A DNA stretch of 64,000 bases, from the NCBI GenBank assembly GCA_014281115.1, contig JACONQ010000011.1, positions 620,001 through 684,000 on the forward strand, read 5' to 3'. Position 1 is the first letter of the stretch. Each line of letters starts with the position of its first letter. A program made the translations under genes and the position numbers. This document shows positions 49,879 to 62,300 of this stretch, piece after piece. The notes under the pieces were generated by a model. It saw nothing but the letters and a program-made list of their open reading frames with translations, ran no database searches and was not told where the DNA came from. The stretch comes from Laburnicola sp. R22_1. Its lineage: Eukaryota; Ascomycota; Dothideomycetes; Pleosporales; Didymosphaeriaceae.

Positions 49879-51290
49879 AGTAAGAAGCGGACATTGGAAC
49901 AAACGAGCAACACTGCCTCGCTTCTCATTGCTACAACGGTATCTTGGCACATCAGCTTCCGCTGTGTTCAACATCCTCGTGTTCGTAGTACTGGTTTCTA
50001 GGATCAATGTTCTGATGATACTGCTTTTGCTTCTTTTATTTGACCCGCTGTGCAAATCCTGACATTTGCAATTTAATACAGATGCCGTAAGTCAGTTTTC
50101 AAGCCCATGAAGACTGCGGGGCCCCGTGGTGATGCAATCATACCTTGGTGAAGCGCTATCCAGAGAAGAGGGGGAAGTCTCATGAACGCTGTAACATAAG
50201 TAATACTTCCCTATCCACAGTCGACTTAAGCGATATCAGCGGCAAAACCACTGAAAAGGCTGCCTAAGATTGTCTGCATGGTGACTACCATCCCTTACGG
50301 ATATGTGTTTCAGAAAACTTTCGAAGCGATGATTGATAGTATCTGTGCACTCACTTTGAACCGTCCAACCTAGCTGCCACGAGTCGGCACACGAGCTTCT
50401 ATATGCTCCAGCTCGCATACCTAAAAGTGAAACATACGAAAAACAAGGTAAATCAACTATCTATTGTGGGATAATGGGGTGGATCAACCAAAGCGTGTCT
50501 CACACGAATCTCTGGCTGTGGGACATCAACGGCTGCCATCGCACTATCGTTCTTCGCCCCAGTCAAAGAGCACAATGTCACGAGGGGGGTAGTAACAGCA
50601 GACCCTGCATACTACAGCTGGGTCTGTTCATGCAAGCATCTTTGTGCTCCATTCTACCTCGAGTCGTACTGGGCTATCCAATTCCGTATACCAATCGCGA
50701 GGCGACATACTCAGTGTCCTTGTCAGACCCGTTACCTTGCATACCTGCAGCCGCCACATGAAACTCAGGAATGTCAGCTACACATTACTATTGGCAAAAG
50801 TACTCATTCAGTAACTCGTCTTGATTACGATGCAACTCCCTTCCACAGTGGAATGTGACTAGGATGCCAACACGAGATCTGAGTACCACTCCATCGTCTC
50901 ACATACACCGCTGCAATGGCGTACGGCGCCTATCACTTCAAAATGTAGCAGTAGGTGCAAAGTTTCCTCCAGCGTTGCTTCACTATGGCGCCTTGCAACA
51001 TGGCCATTCAATGTAGACAGGAGAAGTTTTAGATGCATAGCTTTCCTGTGCGGATCAGTTCGACGAATTTCTACAGATCGGAGATCTTGTGGCGGATAGT
51101 AGAAGCTTTGTAAAGCCTCGTGTTCAGGATCTACGAATACTCAACCTATTTAAGAGGCACTTGGGAACTTTTGAACGCCTTCGATCCGGTGTTTGAATAA
51201 GCCTCCTCGCAATTGTTTCTCATCAGTCTCAAACTCTCTACACCTCTTTGGGGAAGTTCCTAGTCGTTGCTGACCACGTTTTCCCACGCC
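49879..51290. other. 1.4-kb gene-free stretch
   Basis: Short frames only, without motif or splice support. The last 200 bp form the promoter of the cysteine-rich gene. Confidence 0.4.
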
Positions 51291-52000
51291 ATGTCCAATA
51301 TGAGAGTCGCTTATCTGCTTTTGTCGATCTTCTTTACCGTGGTGCTCGGTGGACTGGTAAAGAGGGACTGTCCAAAATTGGAGTGCTATAATGCTACAAA
51401 CAGCTGTGGCATGACTTACGGCGGGTGAGTGTCTCTCTGACTCTACCGAGCCTTCCATTACGCTACAAGGCCATCATCGCATCTGCTTGTATCACGACCG
51501 ACGGGGCTATCATAGTGTATGGTAACTTTCTTGCAGATGCTAGAACGACTGTTCTCTAGGGATTAATACGCGGCCAACATTTACCGCACCACTGTGCGAG
51601 ACCTTAAGCCTCGGATATCCCGTTACGAGCACGACTATCGCACCCGAAATCACATCTGCGCCGGAAGGATACCCGCCTGCGGCAACAGGCACTTGCTGGT
51701 CTGGCGCAACAATTTGCATCGACTACATTCAACGTTGCGGCAATGGCACTCAGATGTACGGAGGGTAAGTCTCCAGGTATCTACCCTCATCTCGGTACAT
51801 GCGCTAATTTAATCCATGATAGATGCCATGATACATGTTCTTCTTCCAAGATCTACACTGCACCACTCTGCACCTTACCATCGGTAGCTTGGTTGCCAGG
51901 TACCGCGCCGACACCAAAGAGCACGAAAACCAGGAGGCCATTTGCGATGAGGCCGGCCTGTAACAATAAGGCTTGGATGTGCGCACCCTTGGGATGGTAG
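51291..52000 (+). pseudogene. Stop-interrupted two-module cysteine-rich secreted protein
   Basis: Exons 51291-51424, 51537-51764 and 51823-52000; introns 51425-51536 and 51765-51822 both interrupt a codon in phase 2 after TAC GG(C/A) GG. The start MSNMRVAYLLLSIFFTVVLG is a signal peptide, and LVKR follows as a possible Kex2 site. Two modules repeat: C-x4-C..SCGMTYGG|C[stop]NDC...TAPLC and C-x5-C..CGNGTQMYGG|CHDTC...YTAPLC. The TAG at 51541-51543 is the only defect; the rest of the frame is open to TAG 52000. Alternative acceptors nearby do not rescue the frame. It is unrelated in sequence to the 21.5-kb protein but built the same way. Confidence 0.68.
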
Positions 52001-53333
52001 ACTCTCCTCAGGTCCGACGACGGATATCACATCCATATCAAAAGCGCAGTCTTTCGCAATGATAGCTTAGCGACGATGGCTCTTTGCCCGTTTGAAAGTT
52101 CACTTTATGCCTTTGCTTCTTGTTGTCTTTTCTTTGGTACTGTCTTTCTCACATAATTTTCGATTTGGTGTCTCCTGAAAGGAACAAGGTATTGGGCGTG
52201 GTATATGAGTACAGTATTTGGGCTTCGATATATTTGAGATATACTGTCTTTACGTACACATATACAACATAGCTAAAATACTTTGTCGTCTTGTTATTAG
52301 GTCTGAATGAGATGACTCGTCTGTTTACCCATACCGATTTGATCAATGCTGAACGTTGTGATGGGCTCGCAGTGCGGCCTACATAGTGTTGTGTTGAACA
52401 TTCAGGAAGGCTACATGTCAGACTTGCGGTAGTGTTCTTCGACGTAGCTTTCTCCCAAGCTTCGTTATATTGTATAAGTTTTGTTAGCGAAGAGCATGAG
52501 GCGAGGCCCACTAGAGTAACGAGATGTGCGTAACCTTCGGATGCCTTCGGTATTAAGACGCTGCATTAATAAACAAGCCGTGTATGGTCTTGCACCAGCG
52601 TTGAAGCTCCTTGAAACATGCCACTATCTATATCGACAGAAAAAACTTGAGATCTCAGTACGGAAGCGACGAACCGTAAGAGATACCACAGGGTGAAGTG
52701 TAAGCACTATAGTCCGAGAAAAAAACTGCACATGAAGCTAAATTTGTCAATGCGCCAGCATAGTAGATGTAGTGCTAAGATGGATATATTGCGGTCAATA
52801 TAGTAATTTTTGCTTAACAAAAAAAGGAAGACTGGGTTAATATTGCTGGAAATGATGACGGTAGATATGGGCATGCTTTTTCTTCCAATGGGAATGTACA
52901 CAAACTTTGCTTTTATTCGTGACTTAAGGATTAGAACTATGATCAAGAAGACTTCGCGCACTCTCGGTACACGGTATAACGCTGTGATGGAAAGCAGTGG
53001 GTGTGCTAAAGAACGCAGTGTAAGGATTAGAACATAATGTTCAAAACGTATAGTAAGCGTTTGGCTGTACATGGAAGACAGAGACTGAACACGGCCGGAA
53101 GAGGTGGGTTCGGCACAGCTTGTAGCCATGTTTGATGTAACAGAGCAAAGTGAGCTCCACCTCATGCGCAACAAATCATTTTCATAGTATTGCGACAAGC
53201 CATGCGTTTGTTGACAAACATGCAAATTATTTCATTCATAATTTCCTTATCTCGTCATGAAGGCGCTAGTCAAGCTTCCTCACTTACTATTCTATTTCAC
53301 CCAAATCTCAGAGCTGAAAATGCTCCCGCACCC
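52001..53333. other. Gene-free, AT-rich stretch
   Basis: AT-rich from ~52150 to 53200. The 172-codon minus-strand frame at 52707-53225 is a low-complexity frame in AT-rich DNA and is not called. Confidence 0.4.
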
Positions 53334-53341
53334 TATATAAA
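53334..53341 (+). promoter_or_regulatory. TATA box of the 53.5-kb gene
   Basis: TATATAAA followed by CACCCTCCC, 127 bp before the ATG at 53461. Its layout and spacing are nearly the same as at the paralogue's promoter (36288, 128 bp). Confidence 0.7.
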
Positions 53342-53460
53342 CACCCTCCCGGCACTCGAAATTCGCATCTTCAACTTCGACAACCGACTAGCTCTTAAGA
53401 AGTGACTTCTTCAAGTTCTACACATTCTATATATACCTCAATCCTCTACCTGCCTTCAAG

Positions 53461-54188
53461 ATGTCGTCTTCATCGACTCCCTCCAAGAAGAACACCCCAC
53501 AGAAGCAGTCAAGTTCCACTCGGTCCACTCCAACGAAATCTGGCAAGTCTCCAATGAGTGGAAGCAGCCCTAATGTTCAAGTAAGTCTAATATCCAACCC
53601 TTCCTAGTCAATCTAGAGTCTAAACCTTTGCAGCACGAGGAAGCTCCCGAATTCAGGACGCCCATCTACGCGCGTGGTGGGAGTCCATCGAACACCGCGC
53701 CTATCGAGTCCAGCACCCCACCCTCGCCAGCTCTCACCGATCGCTCCGCTCCGGCACAACTCGGCACCCAACCTCCCCCGCGTCTGAATCCTGGTCTATA
53801 CGCCCCGCAGTTCCCGCTTCAAGACCCTAACAAAAGGGAGCGCTTGATAGACATGGAGGAAACCATCGCCAAGATTCGCAATCCGAGACTCGAGGTAAGT
53901 CATGGGGTTCCTACTTTACAAGGCGATGAGTTTAACACTACCTAGTTCTACAACGAGGCGCGCACCCACGTCAAACTCGGCTGGAATGGTTTCATGAGCT
54001 TGGTAGGAGCAGAGAACTTCGAGGAGAACACGCGGCTCCGTCGGAGAGTCTTGAATCCTAGGTCAGAGCTTTATGCGTTTGGCCTAGATGCCGGGATTCC
54101 GACGGAGGTGTTTGAATGGATGTGTGGCAATCCCCCAGTGGACGATATAGAGTTTTCCGCCTCGATTTTCGAGCCTTTGCCCTCGTAG
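53461..54188 (+). CDS. Small hypothetical protein, three exons, paralogue of the 36.4-kb gene
   Basis: Spliced model: exons 53461-53580, 53634-53894 and 53946-54188, 207 residues, both introns phase 0 with GTAAGT donors. The N-terminal half is Ser/Thr/Pro-rich and disordered (SSSSTPSKKNTPQKQSSSTR). The C-terminal ~80 residues look folded: VKLGWNGFMSLVGAENFEEN, then GIPTEVFEWMCGNPPVDDIE. The W..FM-x-LVG-x-E and EV(F)EWM motifs and order match the C-terminus of the 36.4-kb protein. There is no signal peptide and no known family. A TATA promoter with CT-rich leader suggests strong or regulated expression. Confidence 0.78.
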
Positions 54189-55496
54189 CGTCTTTCAACA
54201 CTGCCGCTTCATCTGTTTACGTTTGCGACGCTTGTCAGCAAGAAACAGAAGAGAATTTGTTCTCCTTTGCGGAAGAGTCCTCGGAAATCTCAAAACAGCC
54301 ACATGGGTAGACTTATAGAAACAAGATTACGTTCAGATTATACAGCAACTTTATGCATTACAGAAGAAATGATTCATACTCCAGTGGATGTGATGGAATA
54401 CGCGAAGTCTTCTTTCAGATAGTGATGGAAAATAGAGATCAAATTTTCGATCTTTTCACGCTGCTCTCTCTGACCCTTGTTTATTGGCTATTCAGATACA
54501 TATGATAGACCTGTCTTCCATATCCATTCATCACCAAGCTCCTTTCGTCTAGGTCTACCGGGACACACGTAAACGCTAAATCTCCTTATTCTTAAAGACT
54601 ATTAACACCAAAACCAAACGGGGCAATGCTATCTAATGGTTTCTCAGAACTAATGCGTAGCGTGTCCTCTTCTGATATCCATTGAGTCCACTCTTCATAT
54701 ACAAATCAGCGACACATGTGTCTAAACAACTCGGTATGACTGTCAGTAGTATGACGTTTATATACTTAGCGCCGACTCCGAAAACGCCGAATATGCACAG
54801 CGCATCTAGGGCTTTTGATCGTGCACTGCTATGCTCTTGCGTTCAAATCTCGCAGTTTCTCCCGAATGGCCTTCAAGCTCTATGAATGGATGAATAGAAC
54901 GAAAGAACTACCTCATGTTTTAGACGTACTAGAGGCATCGCAGAGGTACTGTTCATGATACCATGACTAGACGTGACCGGTGGATGCAGAAATTACTGAA
55001 TCAGAGAAACCCTGATTGGACAACTAGCCGGAACGAGAACGACCTTGATCGAAGACAGAGAAGATTAGGCAGATGATTCGCCAAGATGCAGAGAGTACAA
55101 CACTCGTCGCCGCTTACCTTCTCGAGCCCAGAAAGGCAAATGTATGTGCCCGCAGCATGATGCCAGCTGTTCGGTGCAGAGCCATCTGACGATTTAAAGG
55201 TAAAGATCAGCATGCATATTTCTTCCTCAAAGAAATATTGAGATTTCGCAACCGCGAAGAAATAAATTAAGGCTGCGAGTCGCCGTAAGCGCAAAAAGGG
55301 CGCAAAGTAAGTGAGAAAGGGCGAACTTCAAGCAAAACCATCCCATGACTCATGAAGCTAGACTCGGAATAGAAAACCGAACTCCGACTGACGCGCTCAG
55401 CCCCGCCATTGCGGCCTCGTACAACAAAAATATAAGTACAGGGAAGCCTCGGAATATAAGAAGCGGTGATTGAATTTTATCAAAACAATATTCACT
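54189..55496. other. 1.3-kb gene-free stretch
   Basis: No supported gene. The minus-strand frame 55001-55294 looks like a secreted protein only if a TTG start is assumed, and is not called. Confidence 0.4.
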
Positions 55497-56191
55497 ATGC
55501 CGCTCGAAGTACGCCCTTGCGAAGATGCCGACTTTGCAGACTTCGTGCGCATCCAACTAGCCGCTTTCAATACCGGGATGGCTCAACTCGTGACGCCTCG
55601 GCCGGTAACGGATGAGTATGTACAAAAGTCCATCGATAAACACATTCAGTCTTCCACCGAGCCAGATGTCCAATACCTCAAAGTGATCGACACAGAGCTA
55701 GGCGACAAGATTGTTGCGTGCGCAAAATGGCGCGTCAACGAGAAGGAACGGCCAGAAGAACAAATCCAGAGCATGTTGCCTGTTCCGGGAGAATCTGAAG
55801 AGGGGCTACCAGCGGCGCAGGATTTCCAGTGGTACTTGAATAGGGTCCGGAGACAGTACATGGGAACGAAGCCCTTCTATTGTGAGCATCCGCCCTCGAT
55901 TTGATTCCTAACGTCGTTTGAAATATACGCTGACGCTTGAAAGTCTTGAATATTCTGGTTACCGATCCAGAACACCAGCGGCGAGGGGCCGGCGCGATGC
56001 TCGTAAAGTGGGGATGCGAACGTGCAGACAAAGCGCAGTTGCCAGGGTTTTTAGAGGCTTCAGATGCTGGAAAACCATTGTACAGGAAATGCGGGTTCGA
56101 ATCGGTGCACGAGGAAGTTTTTGATCTATCGAAGTACGGGAGGGAGGGAGTGGAGACGAATACGTGCATGATCCGACAGCCGCGCAAGTAG
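55497..56191 (+). CDS. GNAT-family N-acetyltransferase
   Basis: Spliced model: exons 55497-55881 and 55944-56191, 210 residues. The intron (55882-55943) has GTGAGC..CTGACGCTTGAAAG. The start MPLEVRPCEDADFADFVRIQ is the usual first beta-strand/helix of GNAT proteins. Motif A crosses the splice: FLNILVTDPEHQRRGAGAML gives the Q-x-x-G-x-G/A acetyl-CoA loop (QRRGAG). Then come FLEASDAGKPLYRKCGFESV and the C-terminal end. This pattern is common in fungal small-molecule acetyltransferases; the substrate is unknown. It converges with the gene at 56222, leaving only 30 bp. Confidence 0.87.
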
Positions 56192-56221
56192 TATCGTAGG
56201 TGCACCGTAGGTCCGACGGGC

Positions 56222-56758
56222 TCAGAGCTTCTTGTATTGCTCGATAGATACTTCAATCGAGCGTTCTCGAAGTTGGTCGCAGAAGGCTTCAAACGTGCGC
56301 CATACCAATGGCGACTGTGGACCCCGTTGTAGCAGCCCCTGACGGATTTCGCCGACTTCCATCTTGAACACTACTTTTTTGAGTGCCTTCAGCTTTGCAA
56401 TCGCTAGAGTGGTCGGACCGTCCCGCAAATTATCTTTTACCAGTTCAGACAAGTAGGGGTCTAGAATAACGATGCTCGTGACGCTATCAGCGCAGTAATC
56501 TCCAATGTACTCCAAGAACACAGTAGTGGTGTGGAGGTCCGAGAATTCGAGGGTCCTGGTGCTGAGTAGACGGGTGAGTGCTTCGCGACGGATTGTGCTC
56601 GAAAGGCGGAATATCGGAGAGTTGAGTGTCGTCGCTGCTATGTCCTTGGGATGCGAACAATTGACGATCGGCAACACGTCGTGGTGGGGGAATAAGCACG
56701 CATCGTATATGCAGTTCCGCAACTCACCGGGTAGAGAAAGAAGCGCCATGGTGTTCAC
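56222..56758 (-). CDS. F-box-like/hypothetical protein, 178 residues
   Basis: ATG 56758 (MNTMALLSLPGELRNCIYDA), with MALLSL three codons later as an alternative start. LLSLPGELRNCIYD is the F-box-like opening widespread in dothideomycete proteins of unknown function. The middle (LSSTIRREALTRLLSTRTLE) is typical of that group. The tail ends VSIEQYKKL. There is no signal peptide and the function is unknown. It converges with the GNAT gene. Confidence 0.7.
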   Translation of the reverse strand: MNTMALLSLPGELRNCIYDACLFPHHDVLPIVNCSHPKDIAATTLNSPIFRLSSTIRREALTRLLSTRTLEFSDLHTTTVFLEYIGDYCADSVTSIVILDPYLSELVKDNLRDGPTTLAIAKLKALKKVVFKMEVGEIRQGLLQRGPQSPLVWRTFEAFCDQLRERSIEVSIEQYKKL

Positions 56759-57770
56759 GGCGTCGTATTGTTTTCAGTGTCAAGGGTGAAGAGGAGGTTG
56801 GTTATGAGTGGTGTGTAACGTTAAAAGTTCATACCAGTTGCTCCACACTGCAGCATCCCTGCCTACTAAGCCACAGATGCTGGCGGGCGCGACAATAACC
56901 TGGGACAGCTCCTCCGGCGTCGACTCTGTCCGAGCTCCCAGCAGGGGTGCCTCTCATCCTGACATCTTGCCACACGAGGCAACCTCCCCTACGCTCTCCT
57001 ACTCTCCTTACCTCTCCTTACTGTCTACACGATCCTTACCTTTCCTATACTAGTTTTACGCTAAGGTCTTGGCACTTTTCAACACAGCTTTGGGCAGCCG
57101 AAGCTGCCCCTGCTTTGGATTGTTATATGTATAATAGCTACACCCCGACATCTCAGCCTATAGGCATGAAGACACGGATTCAGCCCCCGCACGGAGGGGG
57201 GCGGACTCTTACGAGCCGCTGCAAGAGACGGCAATAGCTTATAGCATGAATCGCCTTTACCATCTGGCTGGCCCCAGATGGCTACTCGGCGCGTCCCCAT
57301 GCCCCATGGGAGGCTAGAACCTAGGTTCCTGGACGTTAATCAATACTACTACTACTACTACACACTGCAGCATCCAGCTAGTCTTTTTGGGGCTTAGCGC
57401 ATTCACCTCTACTGGTGCCGTCCACGCCAAGACATCCAAGTGTATAGGTACATACAATAGTTTCATTATTCTGACATGTAATCGGATCACTGAGCTATTT
57501 AACTCCCGTGATATCTTAGTGGCTGAAGGGATTCTCCATCTACCTGTGTAGGTGCTAATCATCACGTGAGTCAGAACAGTCCACGGGTCCACGGTCCCAG
57601 TCCATCTGACATATTCAGGGTAATGTGAATTATGGCGTTTGAATTCGGCGTCCACGACAAGTTGCCGAAACAAATAAAGGCTGTAAATTGATCGGAAACA
57701 CGCGAAAGCAACATGACGGTGGTTAAGAACGTGTAAGACAATTCAAATGACACCTAAATCGTATATACGC
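56759..57770. other. Intergenic with short repeats
   Basis: A 15-bp CACACTGCAGCATCC occurs at ~56843 and again at ~57361. A (TAC)6 run lies at 57344-57361. Small hairpins such as CATCTGGC/GCCCCAGATG are present. No gene is called. Confidence 0.4.
57344..57361. repeat. TAC trinucleotide microsatellite
   Basis: Six TAC units. Confidence 0.9.
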
Positions 57771-59319
57771 CTACGACTGCGGCACCATTAAACGATCGAC
57801 ATCCGGGCCGTAAGACCCATTCATAGTGATCTTGATCGTATTTGCCCCAGCCTTCAGATCAGCATTCAGCACACTGGAGTTCGGAGTACCACGCGCTGGC
57901 ACAAACGCAATGCGCTGCGGGGTCCCCCCATTGACACTGACATCCGCATATCGCTGGCTGCTATCACCATTGAGGTATTTGATACGAATCGAAGTCCGTG
58001 TCGTGGCCGAGCTCTGGACATTGGTGAATGTAACAGCACCACCGTCCGGGCCGCCGATATATCCAGCAGCAGTGGAGCCCGAGCATCCTGAGCATGAAAC
58101 CTTCCTTGCGCCGCCGGATAGGGTCGCAGATTCGCCTTCGTAGGTGTTTTCGCTGGGACCGCCGGTCATCGAGCCGGAGTTGACATCTAGAATCCAGTTC
58201 ACCGCGTTCTTCATGCTTGCCGTTGTTCCGCTGATGGTCAGTGGCAACCACACGTATGTGCTCCTCATTAAATTGCTGCTGACCCAGCGATCTCCCATGT
58301 ATATGAAGTTGTTTCCCACGGGCAGAACGTAATTAGTCTGCGAGGCGTATGTGTTCGAGCCTACGTCTGCAAAGGTTTTCCAGGCTGACCAGGGACCCGC
58401 GATGTTGGTCGCAGTGCTGTATTTGTTGTCGTTCGGGTTCCATCCCGAGAGCGTGGAGCCGAACATGAAGTAGACGCCGTTCTTCTTGATCATAGCTGGC
58501 GCTTCAATGGCCGTATTCCAGAGATATGTGGATTGTTTGACCGTAAGATAGTCGTCGGAGAGCAGGTTGATGCGGAGGCCATTAGAGCGCTGAATGTAAA
58601 TGAGTACAGCATCTGAAACGTTGCAGGCATACTCTTACATCTTCGGTCAGGAGATATGCCTTATCATCATCATCGACATATAGACCCATATCGCGACTGG
58701 AGAAGCCCAAAGGTCTGGTGCTGCCCACGTACGAGTATTTGCCGCAGACCGAATCACCAGTCGCGACACCAGCTTTGGCCTCTGCATAGCCACTATCATC
58801 AATGTGCATCCAGAGCACGTATTTTTTCGTCGACTTATTGTATATGACCTTTGGTCGCTCGACGACACGGTTGGGACCAAGATCTCCGGACGACGTTTGA
58901 GAAAGTAGCGCGCCTTCATACTTCCATTCAACCTGAACGTAACATCGTCAAAACCAATCGCATGCACAGCCATCCGTCCAGATTACGTACTAGGTTGGTG
59001 CTGGAATAGCAGTTGATGTTCTGAAACTTGGATCCATTGGTTTTGTCTTCGCCAATCCTGGGATAATGAGTGCTATGGTGGTTCTCGTGGCTCTTCGCGC
59101 ATACCAGTAGTAGGTGCTATCAACCTTGATAAATCCACCACCGTGGGCTTGGATGTGTTGGCCGGTGTTCGTCTGTTGTCGCGCTGTCAGCACAGGCAAA
59201 CATCATGGATGTTTGCTGCTCACCGCAGTCCAAGTCGCACCGGGAACAATCTGCAGCGTCGCGTTGATGACCGAGGCAAATAGGGCGGTCGCCGCACATA
59301 TGTGCATGAAAGCGCGCAT
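57771..59319 (-). CDS. Secreted glycoside hydrolase GH43 with CBM35 (galactanase-like)
   Basis: Spliced model: exons 59224-59319, 59105-59172, 58991-59057, 58639-58932 and 57771-58589, 447 residues. All four introns (47-58 nt) have GT..AG and clean joins. The signal peptide is MRAFMHICAATALFASVINA. The catalytic five-bladed domain begins IQAHGGGFIKVDSTYYW(Y)IGEDK and continues VVERPKVIYNKSTKKYVLWM, FSSRDMGLYVDDDDKAYLLT and YLWNTAIEAPAMIKKNGVYF. From ~310 the C-terminal part (YEGESATLSGGARKVSCSGC ... GADTIK-type TMNGSYGPDVDRLMV) is a CBM35. The pair matches fungal exo-beta-1,3-galactanases, which release galactose or side-chain oligosaccharides from arabinogalactans outside the cell. Confidence 0.9.
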
Positions 59320-62300
59320 CTTGAAAAAAGTCGATGCTGCTACGCGTTATACGGACGACTTGTGCGCCCTCTTAGATGTAAATTGGAAGTCGTGAACGAA
59401 CAAGGAATAACCCGACACGATATTGTACCGGTTGGAAAATCCCCGCTTTAAGAGCGGGCTCATCTTTACAAGTGTTTTCGTGTGCACTTGATATGTGAAT
59501 ATATTATGGGAGGCAGGGATGTTGCCGCGAATGGCCGATCCAGGGCAGGAGGAACGCGAACGATTTGTGGGATGCCACTATACGTACCGGGTGACCGGCT
59601 TTCTGGGTTGTATGCCGTACTTGTATGCCACGCGGCTTTAGGCAAGTGTTTTTGAATTTGCCCGATGCCCGTGATATTCGACCGAGGAACATTACATGCG
59701 ATTGTTGCTGAGAGAGAGACGATGATGCTGGTTTAGCGAAACTAGCTAATGCAGGAACGGCTAAACGTCCAGAAGAGGCAGTATAGTGAATCTATACGGG
59801 ATATGCAGAGTCGGAGACATTGCAGACCCGGGTAGTGTAAACGTGGTCTCGCGAAGCATGTGGCAAGCGACAAGAGCTAGTAGCGTAAATAGTGTATAGA
59901 GAGTATTGATTTCTATCAGCGTAGTGAAGCCAGCTTTTGTTTGTCACACAGGAGCAACAATTCCTGCAGCTGAGATGATCGCGAACACTCACCAGCCAGG
60001 CTGCGATCCGAAGCGCCGCTAACTACCATATCCGGGTTCTGTTCGCGGCGTGCGCGTTATTAATGCCTCTACCAACCCGTTCACGTTGGAGCGACCAGAG
60101 ATGAGCGCTTTGTGCCTGTGTGTTCCACGTACTTAGGCTACATTTGTCTGTTCTCAATCCCCTCCTCTGCGTTCTCCTTGCTCATGGTGAGGCTCATATT
60201 CCACGCCCACCGCATCCTGCAGCATGTTCTCATGTCGCCCTTGGCTAAAAGGGCGACAGGAGCATCTCCCGCGTCCTGGCATAATCGCCTCGTGTCGCGC
60301 TGCCGTCGCTGGTAGTGTTTGTACCTAAGCCCATGCGCTTTCGGACGCCTCGCGCATGCCATGCTGGTCGACAGTCGTGCATCTTATAGACTGCGGGTGA
60401 TGGTGTTTGCTCGCGGGTCTCTTCCCTGGTGTTTCGTGCCTCGCCCCGCTGTGGCTTCAGCTGCTGTCTTCCGTACAGCCCCTCGTTGCAGGCCCGGTGG
60501 TCGCTCTAACGCGGGTAGGCGACCCTCGGCCGGTCTCGTCTGGGATCTGCTCGAGACTCGTAGCTTTGTGACGCATCGGTAGACATGTACACGTAGGAGG
60601 GTAGGGGATGAGAACGCGGGTGAGGTCGAATGCGCCCGGGAGCCAGCCGCCAGGGTGCGGGGCTCGTGTGGCGGGGCAACGGGGAGGCTGCAGGGCGAAA
60701 ATCGAGGCGGATGTCTTACGCCTTTCGGCACCGGCTGCGAGAATGCGGGGAGCTCGAGCTGAGAGAGGGGGTATGTTTACAGAGTTGAACAAGATGGCCG
60801 TCGTCGCAGCACCAGAAGGCAGCACGCTGAGAGCTCGCTGCAGGCCCCAAGCTCTCGACACAGACAGCGCTTGGGCCATTCGTCTCCTGAGCAGCGCTGG
60901 CGTGGCTGGCGTGGGCGGCGTGCAAACGCCAAGACAAGCTCTGTGGGTGTCTTCGGAGGCGCCGGCACCGTCCACCATGGGTCTTTTCAGGCCGTGATTA
61001 ATGCTGCGGGGAGTAATTCTAGGGCGCTGAACAAGATGAGCGTGGTCCGGAGATCCTCAGAAGGTTGGTGGTGCTGGCGCAGACATGTGGGCGTGGACCC
61101 CTTGAGCGACTCGAGGAGGGGAAAGTCAACACCAAAAATCTCTCACGATGCCCCCCACCTTCTCCCTCCCACCCCCGCGCCAGCAACACCCCACCTCGAT
61201 ACTGGCATGGCAATGCTCGCATCTTTGAGAGCATGCCCATCTTATCCTCCGCCGGCAGTTGTTTGCCTCCTCCTCCTCGCATTGGCGCCCTCGTGGCTCC
61301 CGACGCTCTAAAGCTGCGACCTCCTCCCTCACCGCACACCGCTTTCGCGAGCGTACCTAGAGTAAACGACCCAGACAACCATGCGCAAGCATCTAGAGGT
61401 ACACTACACCCCCTGCGAGATCCTCTGCAGGCGACGTGGGGCATCCTTCGACGCCGGCACCCCCAGCACGCGGGCAGCTGCCGGCCGTCAGCTACACCCG
61501 AACACATCACCAGCTGCGTGGGAAGCTGAGAGCCATTGCAACTCCCCCAGTAAGTGTCCCGAGTAATTCGAGACCCACCGATGCGTGTGTGTCGTGTGCT
61601 GACCTTGCCTCCAAAGCGTAGGTGGTGCTAGGCTGCGACATCCGTGGCTGTAGAGACAGCAACCCGCCTTCAGGGCGAAGACGGCAACCTCGCTCGCATC
61701 GGCATAAGCTTCTTCAACTCTGGGGAGGCTTGCGAGACTCGAAGAACGTGGTCCGCTACGATAGCCACGCCATTGGCTTGCAGAAGACCACCGCCCGCAA
61801 AAACGAGTCAGGCGGCCATTGAGCTGTCGCCGCATAGAACATCAGGTATGTACTTTCAAGCATAGACTCGATCTGCTTCCAACAACTGGAGCGCCGTACT
61901 GAATTGTGTTGCAAAGCAGGCTTTCGTTGCCGCCCACGAGACCACGAACCGCACGAACCGCGCGCTCCGCTACGACCGCCGACCCATAGAAGCCGCACAT
62001 CGCGCACTCGCCGATCGAGTACTCATAAAACCTGGCTCCAGGGCCCATCGCTGTCCTTCGCACCGTCCTCGACTCCGAAACGAATAACATAAGGGGGGGA
62101 CACAAGGCGGCACGGCCTAGGGTCTCATTGGTCGTTGCCCAAGAAGACGTAAGGTTCAGCAAGTTTATCGAAGGGCTTCGGTCGCCCACAAACTCTGCCG
62201 AACCGAACGATCGTCTACCGTTGCTCTTGCTCAGCCGCATCATCCGATATAGCGGCAGCCACCGCCTCTTCGGAAAAACAAACATAAAGTGCGGGTGGAT

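Noticed and set aside
52707..53225. 172-codon minus-strand frame
   Set aside because: Ile/Leu/Ser-rich frame in AT-rich DNA, no signal peptide, no splice or promoter support; probably chance.
55001..55294. Secreted-looking minus-strand protein
   Set aside because: The signal-peptide-like start needs a TTG initiator; the first ATG lies after it and leaves no signal.
61381..61860. Possible spliced plus-strand gene around a GTAAGT at 61552
   Set aside because: The only in-frame join needs a weak acceptor and there is no good start codon in that frame.
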